NCBI RefSeq assembly: GCF_002251855.1
Contig: NZ_NOXW01000017.1
Span: 25,294-89,293, forward strand
Direction: 5' to 3'
DNA length: 64,000 bases
Source of the DNA: Rhodoferax sp. TH121
GTDB taxonomy: Bacteria; Pseudomonadota; Gammaproteobacteria; Burkholderiales; Burkholderiaceae_C
In this document: in pieces, positions 8,189 through 17,010 of the stretch
How positions within the stretch are numbered: position 1 is the first letter of the stretch
How the letters are laid out: every line of letters starts with the position of its first letter
The notes under the pieces: model-generated
Databases searched by the model: none
The model's input: only the letters and a program-made list of their open reading frames with translations
Told to the model about the DNA's origin: nothing
Position numbers and translations under genes: made by a program

Positions 8189-9343
8189 ATGGCAATTGCC
8201 CCGGTTACCCTGATCTCCCTGCTCTTTCATGGATTGATTGCCTGGCGTTTGTTGCCAGATTTGCCTTCCAGCCTGGGGCTCTTCATGGGTGGGCTGCTGC
8301 TACTGTCGGCCCTGCTGGTTCCCAAGGGTTTGATGGGGCGCGGCGCCCAAGCTGGGGTGTGGAATGCGGCGCTGGTGTGGGCAGGCTTGCTCTGCATGGG
8401 TGGGTTTTCTTCGCTGCTGGTACTCACCCTGCTGCGGGATGGGATGTTGTTTCTGGCCTGGGGGGCCCACACAGCAGGGTTGGTGCTGGACTTGGCAGCC
8501 CTGCGCCACCACAGTGCACTGGCAGTGCCCTTGCTTGCTCTGCTCATGACCGTGCTGGGTTTCTGGAACGCCCGCCGCACTGCAACAGTGGTGCGGGTGG
8601 ATGTGCCGATTGCCAACCTGCCCATGGCGCTGCACGGATTCACCATGGCGCAAATCAGTGACATCCATGTCGGCCCCACCATCAAGACACACTACCTGCA
8701 GCGCATCGTGAACCGGGTGAACAGCCTGGGTGCTCACATGGTGGCCATCACGGGCGATTTGGTCGACGGCAGCGTGCATGAGCTGGGTCAGCACATTGCA
8801 CCCCTGGCACAACTGCAATCCACACACGGCACCTTTTTTGTCACCGGCAACCACGAGTACTACTCAGGCGCACACAGCTGGATCAAAGCTTTGCGCGCTC
8901 TCGGTATCCGGGTGCTGATGAATGAACATGTGGTGATCCACCACAGCCATGATTCACAAGACGCGCAACGCGCCATGGTCGTGGTGGCCGGGATTGCCGA
9001 CTACAGCGCCCACCACTTTGATGAGAGCCACCGCAGCGACCCCCATGCAGCCCTGGACCAGGCACCTGAACAAGCGCTTTTCAAGCTCTTGCTGGCCCAC
9101 CAACCGCGCAGTGCGGCAGTGGCAGAACAGGCAGGATTTGATTTGCAGTTGTCAGGCCACACGCACGGCGGCCAGTTTTGGCCTTGGGGCTACTTTGTGC
9201 GTTTTCAGCAGCCCTTCACAGCGGGCCTGCACAGGCTGGGCACACTGTGGGTGTACACCAGCCGGGGCACTGGTTACTGGGGCCCACCCAAGCGCTTTGG
9301 TGCCCCGTCCGAGATCACGCTGCTGCGCCTTGTTGCGGCTTGA
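8189..9343 (+). CDS. Membrane-anchored metallophosphoesterase
   Basis: 384 residues. About four hydrophobic segments fill the first 130 residues, followed by a calcineurin-like phosphoesterase domain with its dinuclear-metal motifs in order: DIHVG, GDLVDG, GNHEYY, LLAHQP and SGHTHGG. This arrangement matches YaeI/YkuE-type phosphodiesterases, which in some bacteria act on lipid substrates such as UDP-diacylglucosamine. The catalytic domain should lie at the membrane surface. No operon partner is evident apart from the preceding NRDE gene 72 nt upstream. Substrate unknown. Confidence 0.9.
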   Translation: MAIAPVTLISLLFHGLIAWRLLPDLPSSLGLFMGGLLLLSALLVPKGLMGRGAQAGVWNAALVWAGLLCMGGFSSLLVLTLLRDGMLFLAWGAHTAGLVLDLAALRHHSALAVPLLALLMTVLGFWNARRTATVVRVDVPIANLPMALHGFTMAQISDIHVGPTIKTHYLQRIVNRVNSLGAHMVAITGDLVDGSVHELGQHIAPLAQLQSTHGTFFVTGNHEYYSGAHSWIKALRALGIRVLMNEHVVIHHSHDSQDAQRAMVVVAGIADYSAHHFDESHRSDPHAALDQAPEQALFKLLLAHQPRSAAVAEQAGFDLQLSGHTHGGQFWPWGYFVRFQQPFTAGLHRLGTLWVYTSRGTGYWGPPKRFGAPSEITLLRLVAA

Positions 9344-9374
9344 GTTGAAGCCAAATTGGCCTCTAGACGCCGTA

Positions 9375-9406
9375 AATACTGCGCTAATAGCTACTAAAAC
9401 AATAGC
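9375..9406 (+). repeat. Dispersed intergenic repeat, copy 3
   Basis: Variant core AATACTGCGCTAATAGCTAC followed by an A-rich segment and AATAGC. It directly abuts the minE stop codon, between convergent genes. Confidence 0.65.
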
Positions 9407-9409
9407 AAA

Positions 9410-9673
9410 TTAACGCGCGTCCGGCAGTTCGATCTTGACCTCCAAGGTCTCCAGGTTGTCTTGGCGACCCTGGATGACCTTGATGTCCGAGGGATTGATC
9501 TTGACGTATTTGCTGATCACGGCCACCAGCTCACGCTGCAGCTCCATCAGCTTCTCGGGTTGCAGGGCGTTGCGTCCTGAACGCTCGTGGGCCAGAAGAA
9601 TGGACAAGCGTTCTTTGGCAACGCTGGCCGTACTCTTCTTTTCACCCAGAAAAAAGGACAGTAAAGAAGCCAT
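9410..9673 (-). CDS. minE: Cell division topological specificity factor MinE
   Basis: 87 residues, standard MinE length. The N-terminal membrane-targeting/anti-MinCD part (1-35, including [14 protein letters not shown]) is followed by the C-terminal topological specificity domain ([18 protein letters not shown]...). MinE stimulates MinD ATPase at the membrane and drives the pole-to-pole oscillation that keeps the division site at midcell. It is the last gene of minCDE, 3 nt after minD. Confidence 0.98.
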   Translation of the reverse strand: MASLLSFFLGEKKSTASVAKERLSILLAHERSGRNALQPEKLMELQRELVAVISKYVKINPSDIKVIQGRQDNLETLEVKIELPDAR

Positions 9674-9676
9674 GGC

Positions 9677-10492
9677 TTATTTGCCTCCAAACAGACGCTT
9701 GAGCAAGCCCTGCTTGGGGGCTTCGGTAAAGCGCATGGGTTTGTCAGTTCCGAGGAAACGCTCGATCACATCCTTGTAAGCCTCAGACACATCGCTGCCC
9801 TGCATGTGTACCGCAGGCACACCTTGGTTGGACGCCTGCAACACCGACTCGCTTTCGGGAATCACCCCGATCAACTTGATGCGCAGAATGTCCTGGATGT
9901 CTTCCAGCGATAGCATCTGGCCCTGATCAACCCGGGCAGGGTTGTAGCGCGTGATCAGCAGGTGTTCCTTGACGGGCTCAGCGCCGGTCATGGCGCGTTT
10001 GGTCTTGCTGGCCAGCATGCCCAGAATGCGGTCCGAGTCACGTACGCTGGACACCTCGGGGTTAGTCACGACCAAAGCTTCGTCCGCAAAGTGCATGGCC
10101 ATCAGGGCACCGGTTTCAATGCCGGCGGGGGAGTCACACACGATGAACTCAAAGTCCATGGCCGACAGGTCGGCCAGTACTTTTTCCACACCGTCTTGGG
10201 TCAGCGCATCCTTGTCACGCGTTTGCGAGGCGGCCAGCACGTACAGGTTGTCGCACTGCTTGTCCTTGATGAGGGCCTGGTTCAGATTGGCTTCACCCTG
10301 GATGACATTGATGAGGTCGTACACCACACGGCGTTCGCAGCCCATGATCAGGTCTAGGTTGCGCAGGCCCACATCAAAATCGATGACGGCCGTTTTGTGA
10401 CCACGCAGGGCCAAGCCAGTTGCAAAGCTGGCGCTGGTGGTGGTCTTGCCCACACCGCCCTTGCCAGAGGTAACCACGATGATTTTTGCCAT
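9677..10492 (-). CDS. minD: Septum site-determining ATPase MinD
   Basis: 271 residues. The deviant Walker A motif GKGGVGKTT (10-18) with the signature Lys identifies a ParA/MinD ATPase; IVCDSPAGIE is the Walker B region and the C terminus RFTEAPKQGLLKRLFGGK is the amphipathic membrane-targeting helix. ATP-bound MinD dimerises on the membrane, recruits MinC to block FtsZ and is released by MinE. It sits between minC and minE in one operon. Confidence 0.98.
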   Translation of the reverse strand: MAKIIVVTSGKGGVGKTTTSASFATGLALRGHKTAVIDFDVGLRNLDLIMGCERRVVYDLINVIQGEANLNQALIKDKQCDNLYVLAASQTRDKDALTQDGVEKVLADLSAMDFEFIVCDSPAGIETGALMAMHFADEALVVTNPEVSSVRDSDRILGMLASKTKRAMTGAEPVKEHLLITRYNPARVDQGQMLSLEDIQDILRIKLIGVIPESESVLQASNQGVPAVHMQGSDVSEAYKDVIERFLGTDKPMRFTEAPKQGLLKRLFGGK

Positions 10493-10529
10493 GGGTGAAA
10501 TGCTTTCGGGATAAAAGTTTGAAATGGGC

Positions 10530-11309
10530 TCAGGCCTTGAGCGGCTCTATGAGCAGTTTTTCCTGTCCATCGCTGCTCAGCCGCACCTGGGCCGCCTTGC
10601 CCTGCACTTCTTTGGGAAATGCGTTTTCACTGGTGCGGTACACGCCTGCGATGGATACCAACTCGGGTTCCAGGCACAAGGAAAAAATGCGTGCCTGGGT
10701 GTTGCCACGCGCACCAGCCATGGCTTTGCCACGCAGCGGTGCATACACGTGAATATTGCCATCGGCTGCAATCTCGGCGCCTTGGTTGACCATGGCTAAC
10801 ACCACCAAATCACCACCGCGCGCATAGACCTTTTGCCCCGAACGCAAAGGCTTGTCGATGACCAAGGTGGCAGGCCCGGGTACCTCACGCACTACCTCCT
10901 TGACCACTTCCTGCACGGCCACAGGAGCTGGTGCCTCGGCCTGCCGAACCCGGACAAGCTCGGGTGGGGCTTCGACCAAACCTACTGCCAAGGCTGCAGC
11001 AGTCCACGCCGCGCTGGCGCCGCGCACAGCAACCGGAATCAGGTTGCAAGAGCGCAAAACCTTGAGCAAAGGCACCATGTCTTGCACGGGTGTGTCAGCA
11101 GGCAGCTGAGAGAAGTCAATGACCAAGCCATCGTGGTCAAAAAAATCGGCACTTTCGCTTCCCTGTCCGTATTGCTGCTGCAACTCGGCAGCCACCTGGT
11201 CCCAATTGTCCGATTTCAAAAGCAAAGCCACCAAAGGAAGCTGCGCGCTTTTGATTTCGAAGCTCGTGGGCTTGGAAATAGGGGCTGAACCTGCGGAAGG
11301 AGCTGGCAT
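10530..11309 (-). CDS. minC: Septum site-determining protein MinC
   Basis: About 259 residues. The N-terminal FtsZ-inhibiting domain begins at [17 protein letters not shown], and a charged/proline-rich linker ([19 protein letters not shown]) joins it to the C-terminal beta-helical MinD-binding domain with repeats around [22 protein letters not shown]. MinC blocks FtsZ ring assembly away from midcell. I chose the ATG at 11309; a TTG at 11348 in the same frame would add 13 residues. Neither has a strong ribosome-binding site. It is the first gene of minCDE and faces the AT-rich gap with DnaA boxes. Confidence 0.95.
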   Translation of the reverse strand: MPAPSAGSAPISKPTSFEIKSAQLPLVALLLKSDNWDQVAAELQQQYGQGSESADFFDHDGLVIDFSQLPADTPVQDMVPLLKVLRSCNLIPVAVRGASAAWTAAALAVGLVEAPPELVRVRQAEAPAPVAVQEVVKEVVREVPGPATLVIDKPLRSGQKVYARGGDLVVLAMVNQGAEIAADGNIHVYAPLRGKAMAGARGNTQARIFSLCLEPELVSIAGVYRTSENAFPKEVQGKAAQVRLSSDGQEKLLIEPLKA

Positions 11310-11521
11310 GAAGGCGGTTTTTGGGAAGGGAGAAACGAAAGCTGGCAAATCTTACTTGATTGACAGGCCTGATTCGGCGCTTTGCTGCCTGGCTTTTGCA
11401 GATGTTCACAACTTTTTTTGGATTAGAAATACTGGTGTACTTTTCAGGAAAAGAAGTCTGCTGCTATTTAACTAAATTCATTATTTCAAGATAGTAGTAG
11501 TAGCTAAGCAAAGCCTGTTTG

Positions 11522-11530
11522 TGTGGACAA
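11522..11530 (-). promoter_or_regulatory. DnaA box, one mismatch
   Basis: TGTGGACAA, i.e. TTGTCCACA on the minus strand: one difference from the consensus TTATNCACA. Confidence 0.45.
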
Positions 11531-11640
11531 CCCTTTTTTTCTTATAAAAATCAAATACTTAGATTGTGTGAACCCATGTGGGCGACTGCGCTTTGGTTTT
11601 GCTACCGGATTGGGGGTAACTTGGTTTTTCTCAAAAAATC

Positions 11641-11649
11641 TGTGGATAA
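11641..11649 (-). promoter_or_regulatory. DnaA box, exact
   Basis: TGTGGATAA, the complement of TTATCCACA, the highest-affinity DnaA box sequence. Confidence 0.6.
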
Positions 11650-11668
11650 CTTGCCGTTTGTTAGAAAT

Positions 11669-11677
11669 TTATGCACA
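11669..11677 (+). promoter_or_regulatory. DnaA box, exact
   Basis: TTATGCACA matches the TTATNCACA consensus. It lies on the opposite strand from the box at 11641, with 19 bp between them, inside the AT-rich region. Confidence 0.55.
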
Positions 11678-11727
11678 GGGTTATTAGCAGTCGCTGGAGT
11701 GGTTACGAAAGAGTACAGTCGGTCCCC

Positions 11728-12675
11728 ATGAAATACCTTTTGCGTTTGCTGTTGGTGGTCTGTGTCAGCTGCGTTGTGTTTTTTGTCGCGGGTGTGGTGG
11801 CGACCTGGGCACCAGACCGCAGTGTCGACAAACTGGCCGCACGTTGGGCCCTACCCCCTTCAAGCTGGCTGAACGTGGGTGGAATGCGGGTGCATGTGCG
11901 GGACGAAGGGCCGCGTAGCGACTCCCGTCCCATCGTGTTGTTGCATGGCACTTCTGCGAGTTTGCATACCTGGGATGGCTGGACAGCCGCATTGCAAGGC
12001 CAGCGCCGAGTCATCCGTTTTGACCTGCCCGGCTTTGGCCTGACGGGGCCGCACCCAGCCAATGATTATTCGATGGCAGCCTACGTGCAGTTTGTGATCC
12101 AGATGCTGGATGCCCTGGGAGTACAAACCTTTGTCCTGGCCGGCAATTCACTGGGTGGCCAGATTGCTTGGGCCACAGCGGTAGCCCAGCCCCGGCGGGT
12201 GAGCCAGTTGATTCTGGTGGATTCCGCTGGTTACCCTTTGGAGTCGCAATCAGTGCCGATCGGTTTTCAGATGGCCCGTTGGCCCGTGGTGCGGGATGTG
12301 ATGGAGTACGTGCTGCCGCGCGGTGTGGTCCAAAGCAGTTTGCGCAATGTCTATGGAGACCCCGGCAAGGTAAGCCCCGACTTGGTGGATCGTTACTACG
12401 AACTGGCGCTGCGCACGGGCAACCGTGCAGCCCTGCGTTACCGGTTTGAGCAAAGTGTGTCAGGTGACACAGAAGCCCTCAAAACCCTCAAAATACCCAG
12501 CTTGGTGATCTGGGGCGCACAAGACCGGTTGATTCCACTGGAGAATGCCCACAAGTTTGTGCGCGATGTGCCAAACGCCCGTTTGGTGGTGTTTGACGAT
12601 CTGGGGCACGTGCCCCACGAAGAAGATCCCCGGCGCACGGTGGATGCTGTACGTGCTTTTTTGAACATTGTGTAG
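11728..12675 (+). CDS. Membrane-anchored alpha/beta hydrolase
   Basis: 315 residues. An N-terminal hydrophobic anchor (about 4-25) precedes an alpha/beta-hydrolase fold with oxyanion motif HGTSASLHTWDGW, nucleophile elbow GNSLGG (Ser), Asp in WGAQDRL and His in GHVPHEEDP: a complete Ser-Asp-His triad. Substrates in this family are esters, lipids or ring-fission products; none can be assigned. I use the ATG at 11728, which begins the hydrophobic segment; the in-frame ATG at 11671 would lie within a DnaA box. It is followed after 14 nt by a diguanylate cyclase gene. Confidence 0.9.
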   Translation: MKYLLRLLLVVCVSCVVFFVAGVVATWAPDRSVDKLAARWALPPSSWLNVGGMRVHVRDEGPRSDSRPIVLLHGTSASLHTWDGWTAALQGQRRVIRFDLPGFGLTGPHPANDYSMAAYVQFVIQMLDALGVQTFVLAGNSLGGQIAWATAVAQPRRVSQLILVDSAGYPLESQSVPIGFQMARWPVVRDVMEYVLPRGVVQSSLRNVYGDPGKVSPDLVDRYYELALRTGNRAALRYRFEQSVSGDTEALKTLKIPSLVIWGAQDRLIPLENAHKFVRDVPNARLVVFDDLGHVPHEEDPRRTVDAVRAFLNIV

Positions 12676-12689
12676 AACCCTGTGCTGCC

Positions 12690-14249
12690 ATGGCTGACAA
12701 AAAACCTTTTGAAATTGCCCGCGAAACACTCAAGCAACTGACGGCGCGCAAGCTGGTTCCCACCCCTGCCAATTACCTCTCCATCTACAACGAGATCGCA
12801 GGCATTCCCCATGTGCCGCATTTTCCAGCCGACATCCTGCGTGAGATCTCGCAGTCCTTGCCAGTCAAGACACCGGGTCAACAAAAACAGAAGGGTCTGC
12901 TTGACTACTCCATCGACCGCCTGAGTTGGGAAGGGGTGAAGTCCGCACTGGTGGCTTATGGTGGTTTTGTACCTGTCAACACCCCGGAGCCTGCGCCGGG
13001 CCATGGTGCGGCAACTCCGGCAGCGGAATCCGCGGCCACCAGTGTTGCGCCAGCAGCGCTGACGACCGAGTTTTTGGCACAGATCGGCAAGCTGATCGAA
13101 TATGCCCAGCCCGCGCTGGGCAATGACGATGTGCGCTTCAACGAGCAGACCGACACTTTGATCAAAGCCTTGCGCCAGCCGGGTACGGATGTCGCCACCG
13201 CCAAACTCATGTTGGTGAACTACAGCCACCGCCTATCCTTTGCGGCCGAGGACCAGGCGGAAGTGCGAAGCACCTTGCTCAAGCTCTTGCATCTGGTGTT
13301 CGAGAATATTGGCGAGCTCAGTCTCGAAGAGCAGTGGCTCAAAGGTCAGATGGATGCACTGATGGAAGCATCCACGCCACCCCTGACACTGCGTCGCCTG
13401 GACGATGTGGAACGTCGCCTTAAGGATGTCATCTTCAAGCAAAAAGACGCCAAGGAAAGAACCCTGCAAGCGCAAAACGAGATGCGCAGCATGTTGGCCA
13501 CGTTTGTGGAGCGTCTTTCGCAAATGACCCAATCCACAGGGACTTTCCAGCAGAAGCTGGAGGAAAGCGCCAAGCTGATTGAGCAGGCCAAATCGATTGC
13601 CGAGATTGCCCCGGTGCTCAAAGACGTGGTGGGGACCACACGTGCCATGGCCCAAGAGAGCCAAACCTCGCGAGAGCAGCTACAAAGCATGCGCGAACGT
13701 GCGACTGAAACCGATGCCCAGCTGGCACGCCTGCACCAGGAGCTGGACCGGGTGAGTACCCAGGCCCGCCACGATCCATTGACCGGCGCCCTGAACCGAA
13801 AAGGACTGGACGAAGCGCTGAACCGCGAAGTATCAAATGTGCGGCGCAAAGATACGCCGCTCAGCATGGCCCTGCTGGACATCGACAACTTCAAAAAGCT
13901 CAATGACACCATGGGCCATGCCACGGGTGATGAAGCGCTGACCCATCTCGCCAAGGTGGCACGTGAATGCATGCGGCCACAGGACACCTTGGCACGTTAT
14001 GGTGGTGAAGAATTTGTCATCCTTCTACCAGATACGCCTCTGGACAAGGGCATTGAAGCCATGACCCGCTTGCAGCGGGAATTGACCAAAAAGTTCTTCC
14101 TTGCTGGTACCGAGAAGGTGTTGATCACCTTCAGTGCCGGGGTCGCCCAACTCGTGGCCAACGAAGAGCCTTCCGACGCCATCAAACGCGCCGATCAGGC
14201 CATGTACCTCGCCAAACGCGCTGGCAAAAACAGGGTGCTGGGCGCCTGA
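12690..14249 (+). CDS. Diguanylate cyclase (GGDEF domain), soluble
   Basis: 519 residues without obvious membrane segments. The first ~330 residues are mostly helical with an Ala/Pro-rich linker near 95-120 and a likely coiled coil at about 230-360. The C-terminal GGDEF domain begins near HDPLTGALNRKGL. Its active site is GGEEF (438-442), a catalytically competent variant, and RPQD (429-432) five residues upstream is an intact allosteric I-site. It should make cyclic di-GMP with product inhibition. The N-terminal region is not a sensor I recognise by name; similar architecture occurs in YeaP/DgcP-type cyclases lacking PAS or GAF domains. Confidence 0.9.
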   Translation: MADKKPFEIARETLKQLTARKLVPTPANYLSIYNEIAGIPHVPHFPADILREISQSLPVKTPGQQKQKGLLDYSIDRLSWEGVKSALVAYGGFVPVNTPEPAPGHGAATPAAESAATSVAPAALTTEFLAQIGKLIEYAQPALGNDDVRFNEQTDTLIKALRQPGTDVATAKLMLVNYSHRLSFAAEDQAEVRSTLLKLLHLVFENIGELSLEEQWLKGQMDALMEASTPPLTLRRLDDVERRLKDVIFKQKDAKERTLQAQNEMRSMLATFVERLSQMTQSTGTFQQKLEESAKLIEQAKSIAEIAPVLKDVVGTTRAMAQESQTSREQLQSMRERATETDAQLARLHQELDRVSTQARHDPLTGALNRKGLDEALNREVSNVRRKDTPLSMALLDIDNFKKLNDTMGHATGDEALTHLAKVARECMRPQDTLARYGGEEFVILLPDTPLDKGIEAMTRLQRELTKKFFLAGTEKVLITFSAGVAQLVANEEPSDAIKRADQAMYLAKRAGKNRVLGA

Positions 14250-14264
14250 CCAGGAGACACAACC

Positions 14265-14843
14265 ATGGCGTATCTGCTTGCCGGCCTGCTCATTTTTCTG
14301 GGCCTACATTCCATCCGCATCGTGGCGGAGAGCACCCGCACACGCCTGCGCACTGTGTGGGGAGAGAACACCTACAAGGGTTTCTACACCGTACTTTCCT
14401 TGCTGGGTTTTGGGCTGATCGTCTGGGGCTTTGGGCTTGCACGTGAAACTCCTGCTGTGCTGTGGACGCCGCCCACCGGCATGCGCCACCTGGCTGCTTT
14501 GCTCACCTTGCCAGCGTTCTTTTTTCTGGCCGCTGCGTATGTACCAGGCAATGCCATCAAGGCACGTGTGCACCACCCCATGGTGTTGTCCGTCAAAACC
14601 TGGGCATTGGCCCATTTGCTGGCCACGGGAACCGTGGCCCACGTCCTGCTTTTTGGCAGCTTTCTGCTATGGGCAGTCTTGTGTTTTGTGGCTTCGCGCC
14701 GACGGGACCGGTTGCAGGCTGTGGTGTATGCGCCAGGCACTCTGCCCGGCACCTTGGCCACGGTGGTGCTGGGCGTTTTGGGCTGGGCCTTGTTTGCCTT
14801 TTACCTGCATGGCGTGCTGATTGGCATCCGCCCACTGGGCTAA
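14265..14843 (+). CDS. NnrU family membrane protein
   Basis: 192 residues with five to six hydrophobic helices and the NnrU hallmarks GLHSIRI near the N terminus, the central histidine in RHLAAL and the KARVHHPMVLSVKTWALAHLLATG segment. NnrU was named for a nitric-oxide/nitrite gene cluster and related plant proteins are 15-cis-zeta-carotene isomerases that use heme b. Here there is no denitrification context, so the role is unknown. AGGAG precedes the ATG, and the gene follows the diguanylate cyclase by 15 nt. Confidence 0.85.
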   Translation: MAYLLAGLLIFLGLHSIRIVAESTRTRLRTVWGENTYKGFYTVLSLLGFGLIVWGFGLARETPAVLWTPPTGMRHLAALLTLPAFFFLAAAYVPGNAIKARVHHPMVLSVKTWALAHLLATGTVAHVLLFGSFLLWAVLCFVASRRRDRLQAVVYAPGTLPGTLATVVLGVLGWALFAFYLHGVLIGIRPLG

Positions 14844-14850
14844 GTTTGGT

Positions 14851-15060
14851 TCAAGACGTTAGCAGCCACTGGATGACAAACTTGGCGGCAAAGCCCACCA
14901 TGCCAAAGGCCAGGCCCAAAAACAGCACAAAGGTCCCGAATTTCCCGGCTTTTGATTCCCAGGCCAGTTGCCCAATGATGAACAGCATGTAGAGCATGAA
15001 GCCGCCCACGCCGAAGCTCAGGCCAAAGCTGGCAATTTGCTCTTCAGAGAACCCGAACAT
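14851..15060 (-). CDS. Small DUF2788-type membrane protein
   Basis: 69 residues with two hydrophobic helices (about 12-32 and 42-64) separated by the polar segment WESKAGKFG. This matches my recollection of the DUF2788 family of short inner-membrane proteins of unknown function. The start codon overlaps the stop of the upstream DUF2189 gene (TGATG), so the two are translationally coupled and may form a complex. It is convergent with the NnrU gene, with a 7-nt gap. Confidence 0.75.
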   Translation of the reverse strand: MFGFSEEQIASFGLSFGVGGFMLYMLFIIGQLAWESKAGKFGTFVLFLGLAFGMVGFAAKFVIQWLLTS

Positions 15061-15905
15061 CAGCGTTGGCCCTGCGGAATGTAGGGCTCGGAATAGGCTT
15101 CACGTGCTGGCAGTGCAGAGGCATCCACCAAGTCACGGTAGGCATGCCAGCTGGCATGGCCCAGCATGGGGATCACGGGGATCAGACCCAGCAGCAGCGA
15201 GCCCAGGCCCAGCAGCGTAAAACCCATGATCAACGCTGCCCAAAACGCCATGGGCACCGGGTTGGCCAGCACCGTGCGCCAACTGGTCAATACCGCTTGC
15301 AGCAAGGAAATGCGACGGTCCAGCAGCAAGGGCATGGAGACGACGCTGGAGGCGAACATGGGAGCAGCCATCACACCACCCAGTGCCAGCCACAGTTCAA
15401 ACAACCAGCTGTCCTGTGCCAACATCACGTGGTGTACAAACTCCAGCGGCGTGTTGATGGGGACAGGTGCCAACAAGGTGATCAGGGCCGCCGAGGTCAG
15501 GACCCAGCCGGTTGCAGCCAAAGCCAGCAACGCTCCAAACTGCACCATGCACCAATAGTCGTTGCCCCACTTGTTGAAATGGCTGTTTTGCCAGTTCAGC
15601 CAAGTCTTGAAGACCACGCCCCAGTCTGCAGTTTCCTTGCGCTCCAGCGCACGGCTCAGCGCGTAGAGGCTGGTCGCGAGCACCGGTGCCACAACCAAAA
15701 AACCTGACAAGGCGCCCGCCAACAACCAGAACCGGTGGTGTGCCACTGCCACAATGCCTGCGCCAAATACCGCCAGCGCAATACCATGGGCAAAGCTGGA
15801 CCAACCAGCACGCGCCATGTCACGCCAGGCCAGCGCCAGCCATGCCATGGGGCGCATCAAGCCTATGGTGCGAACAAGGGGGGGAGTGAAAGCGGAAGAA
15901 GGCAT
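15060..15905 (-). CDS. DUF2189 domain membrane protein
   Basis: 281 residues with about six hydrophobic helices. The C-terminal GHASWHAYRDLV motif and general layout fit the DUF2189/BPSS1780 family of integral membrane proteins. No enzyme motif is visible. It is coupled to the small membrane protein downstream. Function unknown; the pair may be involved in envelope or membrane homeostasis, which is only a guess. Confidence 0.8.
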   Translation of the reverse strand: MPSSAFTPPLVRTIGLMRPMAWLALAWRDMARAGWSSFAHGIALAVFGAGIVAVAHHRFWLLAGALSGFLVVAPVLATSLYALSRALERKETADWGVVFKTWLNWQNSHFNKWGNDYWCMVQFGALLALAATGWVLTSAALITLLAPVPINTPLEFVHHVMLAQDSWLFELWLALGGVMAAPMFASSVVSMPLLLDRRISLLQAVLTSWRTVLANPVPMAFWAALIMGFTLLGLGSLLLGLIPVIPMLGHASWHAYRDLVDASALPAREAYSEPYIPQGQR

Positions 15906-16011
15906 GCGGTAGGTGGGGTCTCAGTGTAGGTGGCTAGCATGGCGCAGATATTGATATCCATCAAGCACCTGTACCAACCCCATAATCCGGCGCCAACGCC
16001 CAGGAGACCCC

Positions 16012-16377
16012 ATGTCCCGTCCCGTCCTCGATGAATCCCGCATACATCCTGCTGTGCGTGCGCGCATTGCGACCCACCATGCCGACATCGTGCAAGAGGT
16101 GCAAGCAGCCGTGGCGCGCAATGCCGTGGTGGTGGTGGGCATGGGCCTGAACCCCATGCCCAAAAAAGCGCGCGCCGCGTTGGACGCGGCGCGGGTTCCC
16201 TATACCTACCTGGAGTACGGCAATTACTTCAACGAATGGCGTCGCCGCAATGCTTTGAAAATGTGGACCGGCTGGCCCACATTTCCCATGGTGTTTGTCA
16301 AAGGCACCCTGGTAGGCGGCGCTAGTGACGTGCAGGCCCTGATTGCCAGCGGCGAACTCAAGACCTTGCTGGCCTGA
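16012..16377 (+). CDS. Glutaredoxin-like protein lacking the active-site cysteines
   Basis: 121 residues with a glutaredoxin-like core from about residue 30. Alignment by eye puts NPMP (in GMGLNPMPKKARAAL) where a glutaredoxin has CPYC/CGFS, so both redox cysteines are absent; there is no cysteine anywhere in the protein. The rest of the fold is kept, including the WPTFPMVFVKGTLVGGASDVQAL segment with the cis-Pro and GG that bind glutathione. It is therefore unlikely to be an oxidoreductase and may bind glutathione or a partner, or act structurally. Monocistronic. Confidence 0.75.
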   Translation: MSRPVLDESRIHPAVRARIATHHADIVQEVQAAVARNAVVVVGMGLNPMPKKARAALDAARVPYTYLEYGNYFNEWRRRNALKMWTGWPTFPMVFVKGTLVGGASDVQALIASGELKTLLA

Positions 16378-16379
16378 AC

Positions 16380-16862
16380 TTAGTGGTGCTTGCTGCCACG
16401 GTGGCCGCCTTTGCGGCTGTGCTCGGCGTCAAACAGCTTTTTCTGCTCGGGGCTCAAGGTTGCATACAGCGCTTTGGTTGCGTCATCACGCTTGGCCATG
16501 GCGGCTTGCATATCACCCATGTGTTGGGTGCGCAGGGCGCGCATTTTGTCCAGGCGCTCTGGCGTGCTCAGTTTCTCCAGCTCGGCACGGTCAGGGCGTT
16601 GCTGGGCGTCGCGTGCCGGTGGCTTCATGGCTGTGGTGAAGGCCGTCCAGGCACCTTCTTGGGCCGGGGTAATCTTCAGTTTGGCCTTCAGGTCTGCATT
16701 GCGCTTGGCGTGCATTTCTTCCATCTTGGCAGGGTCCATGCGGCGGTGTTCGGCACGTGGTTTGCCATCCATCATCGCACCCTCATTTTTGTAGGCAAAA
16801 GCAGAAACACCGGCACCGGCCAGCAGGGAAGCAATGATCAGAGATTTGAACGGGGTCTTCAT
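16380..16862 (-). CDS. Spy/CpxP-like periplasmic LTXXQ chaperone
   Basis: 160 residues with a Sec signal peptide (1-23, ending AFA). The mature part is charged and helical with two LTXXQ-like motifs (ITPAQEGAWTAF and LSPEQKKLF), as in Spy and CpxP, ATP-independent periplasmic chaperones that cradle unfolded proteins. The C terminus HSRKGGHRGSKHH is His/Arg-rich and could bind metal. It is convergent with the glutaredoxin-like gene, 2 nt apart. Confidence 0.87.
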   Translation of the reverse strand: MKTPFKSLIIASLLAGAGVSAFAYKNEGAMMDGKPRAEHRRMDPAKMEEMHAKRNADLKAKLKITPAQEGAWTAFTTAMKPPARDAQQRPDRAELEKLSTPERLDKMRALRTQHMGDMQAAMAKRDDATKALYATLSPEQKKLFDAEHSRKGGHRGSKHH

Positions 16863-17010
16863 GGGGAGCTCCTTAGGTCTTGAACCCGCAGCGGAATCGC
16901 CATCAGGTTGAGAGTTAGTGTGCTGCGCGCATGTAACGCTGGCGATTGCGGCCGGATAAAGGTTTGTAAAGTTGCATCACAATGCCCGGTTCTGCAAGAA
17001 AAGGGTAAAC

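Larger units (their letters stand above)
11310..11727. other. AT-rich intergenic region with DnaA-box cluster
   Basis: This is the longest gene-free stretch (418 nt), lying between divergent minC and an alpha/beta-hydrolase gene. From about 11400 to 11690 it is strikingly AT-rich for this genome, with several A/T runs such as the T7 tract near 11534. It contains two exact DnaA boxes (11641-11649 and 11669-11677) and a one-mismatch box (11522-11530). Short open frames here show no family features and I treat them as spurious. It must at least hold the minCDE promoter; an origin-like or DnaA-titrating role is possible but unproven. Confidence 0.5.

Noticed and set aside
11400..11700. Calling this region the chromosomal oriC
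   Set aside because: No dnaA, dnaN, gyrB, rpmH or parAB neighbours and only three boxes; kept as a DnaA-box cluster of unknown role.
11519..11731. 70-codon frame in the AT-rich DnaA-box region
   Set aside because: No ribosome-binding site, no family features, and it overlaps the hydrolase gene start and the DnaA boxes.
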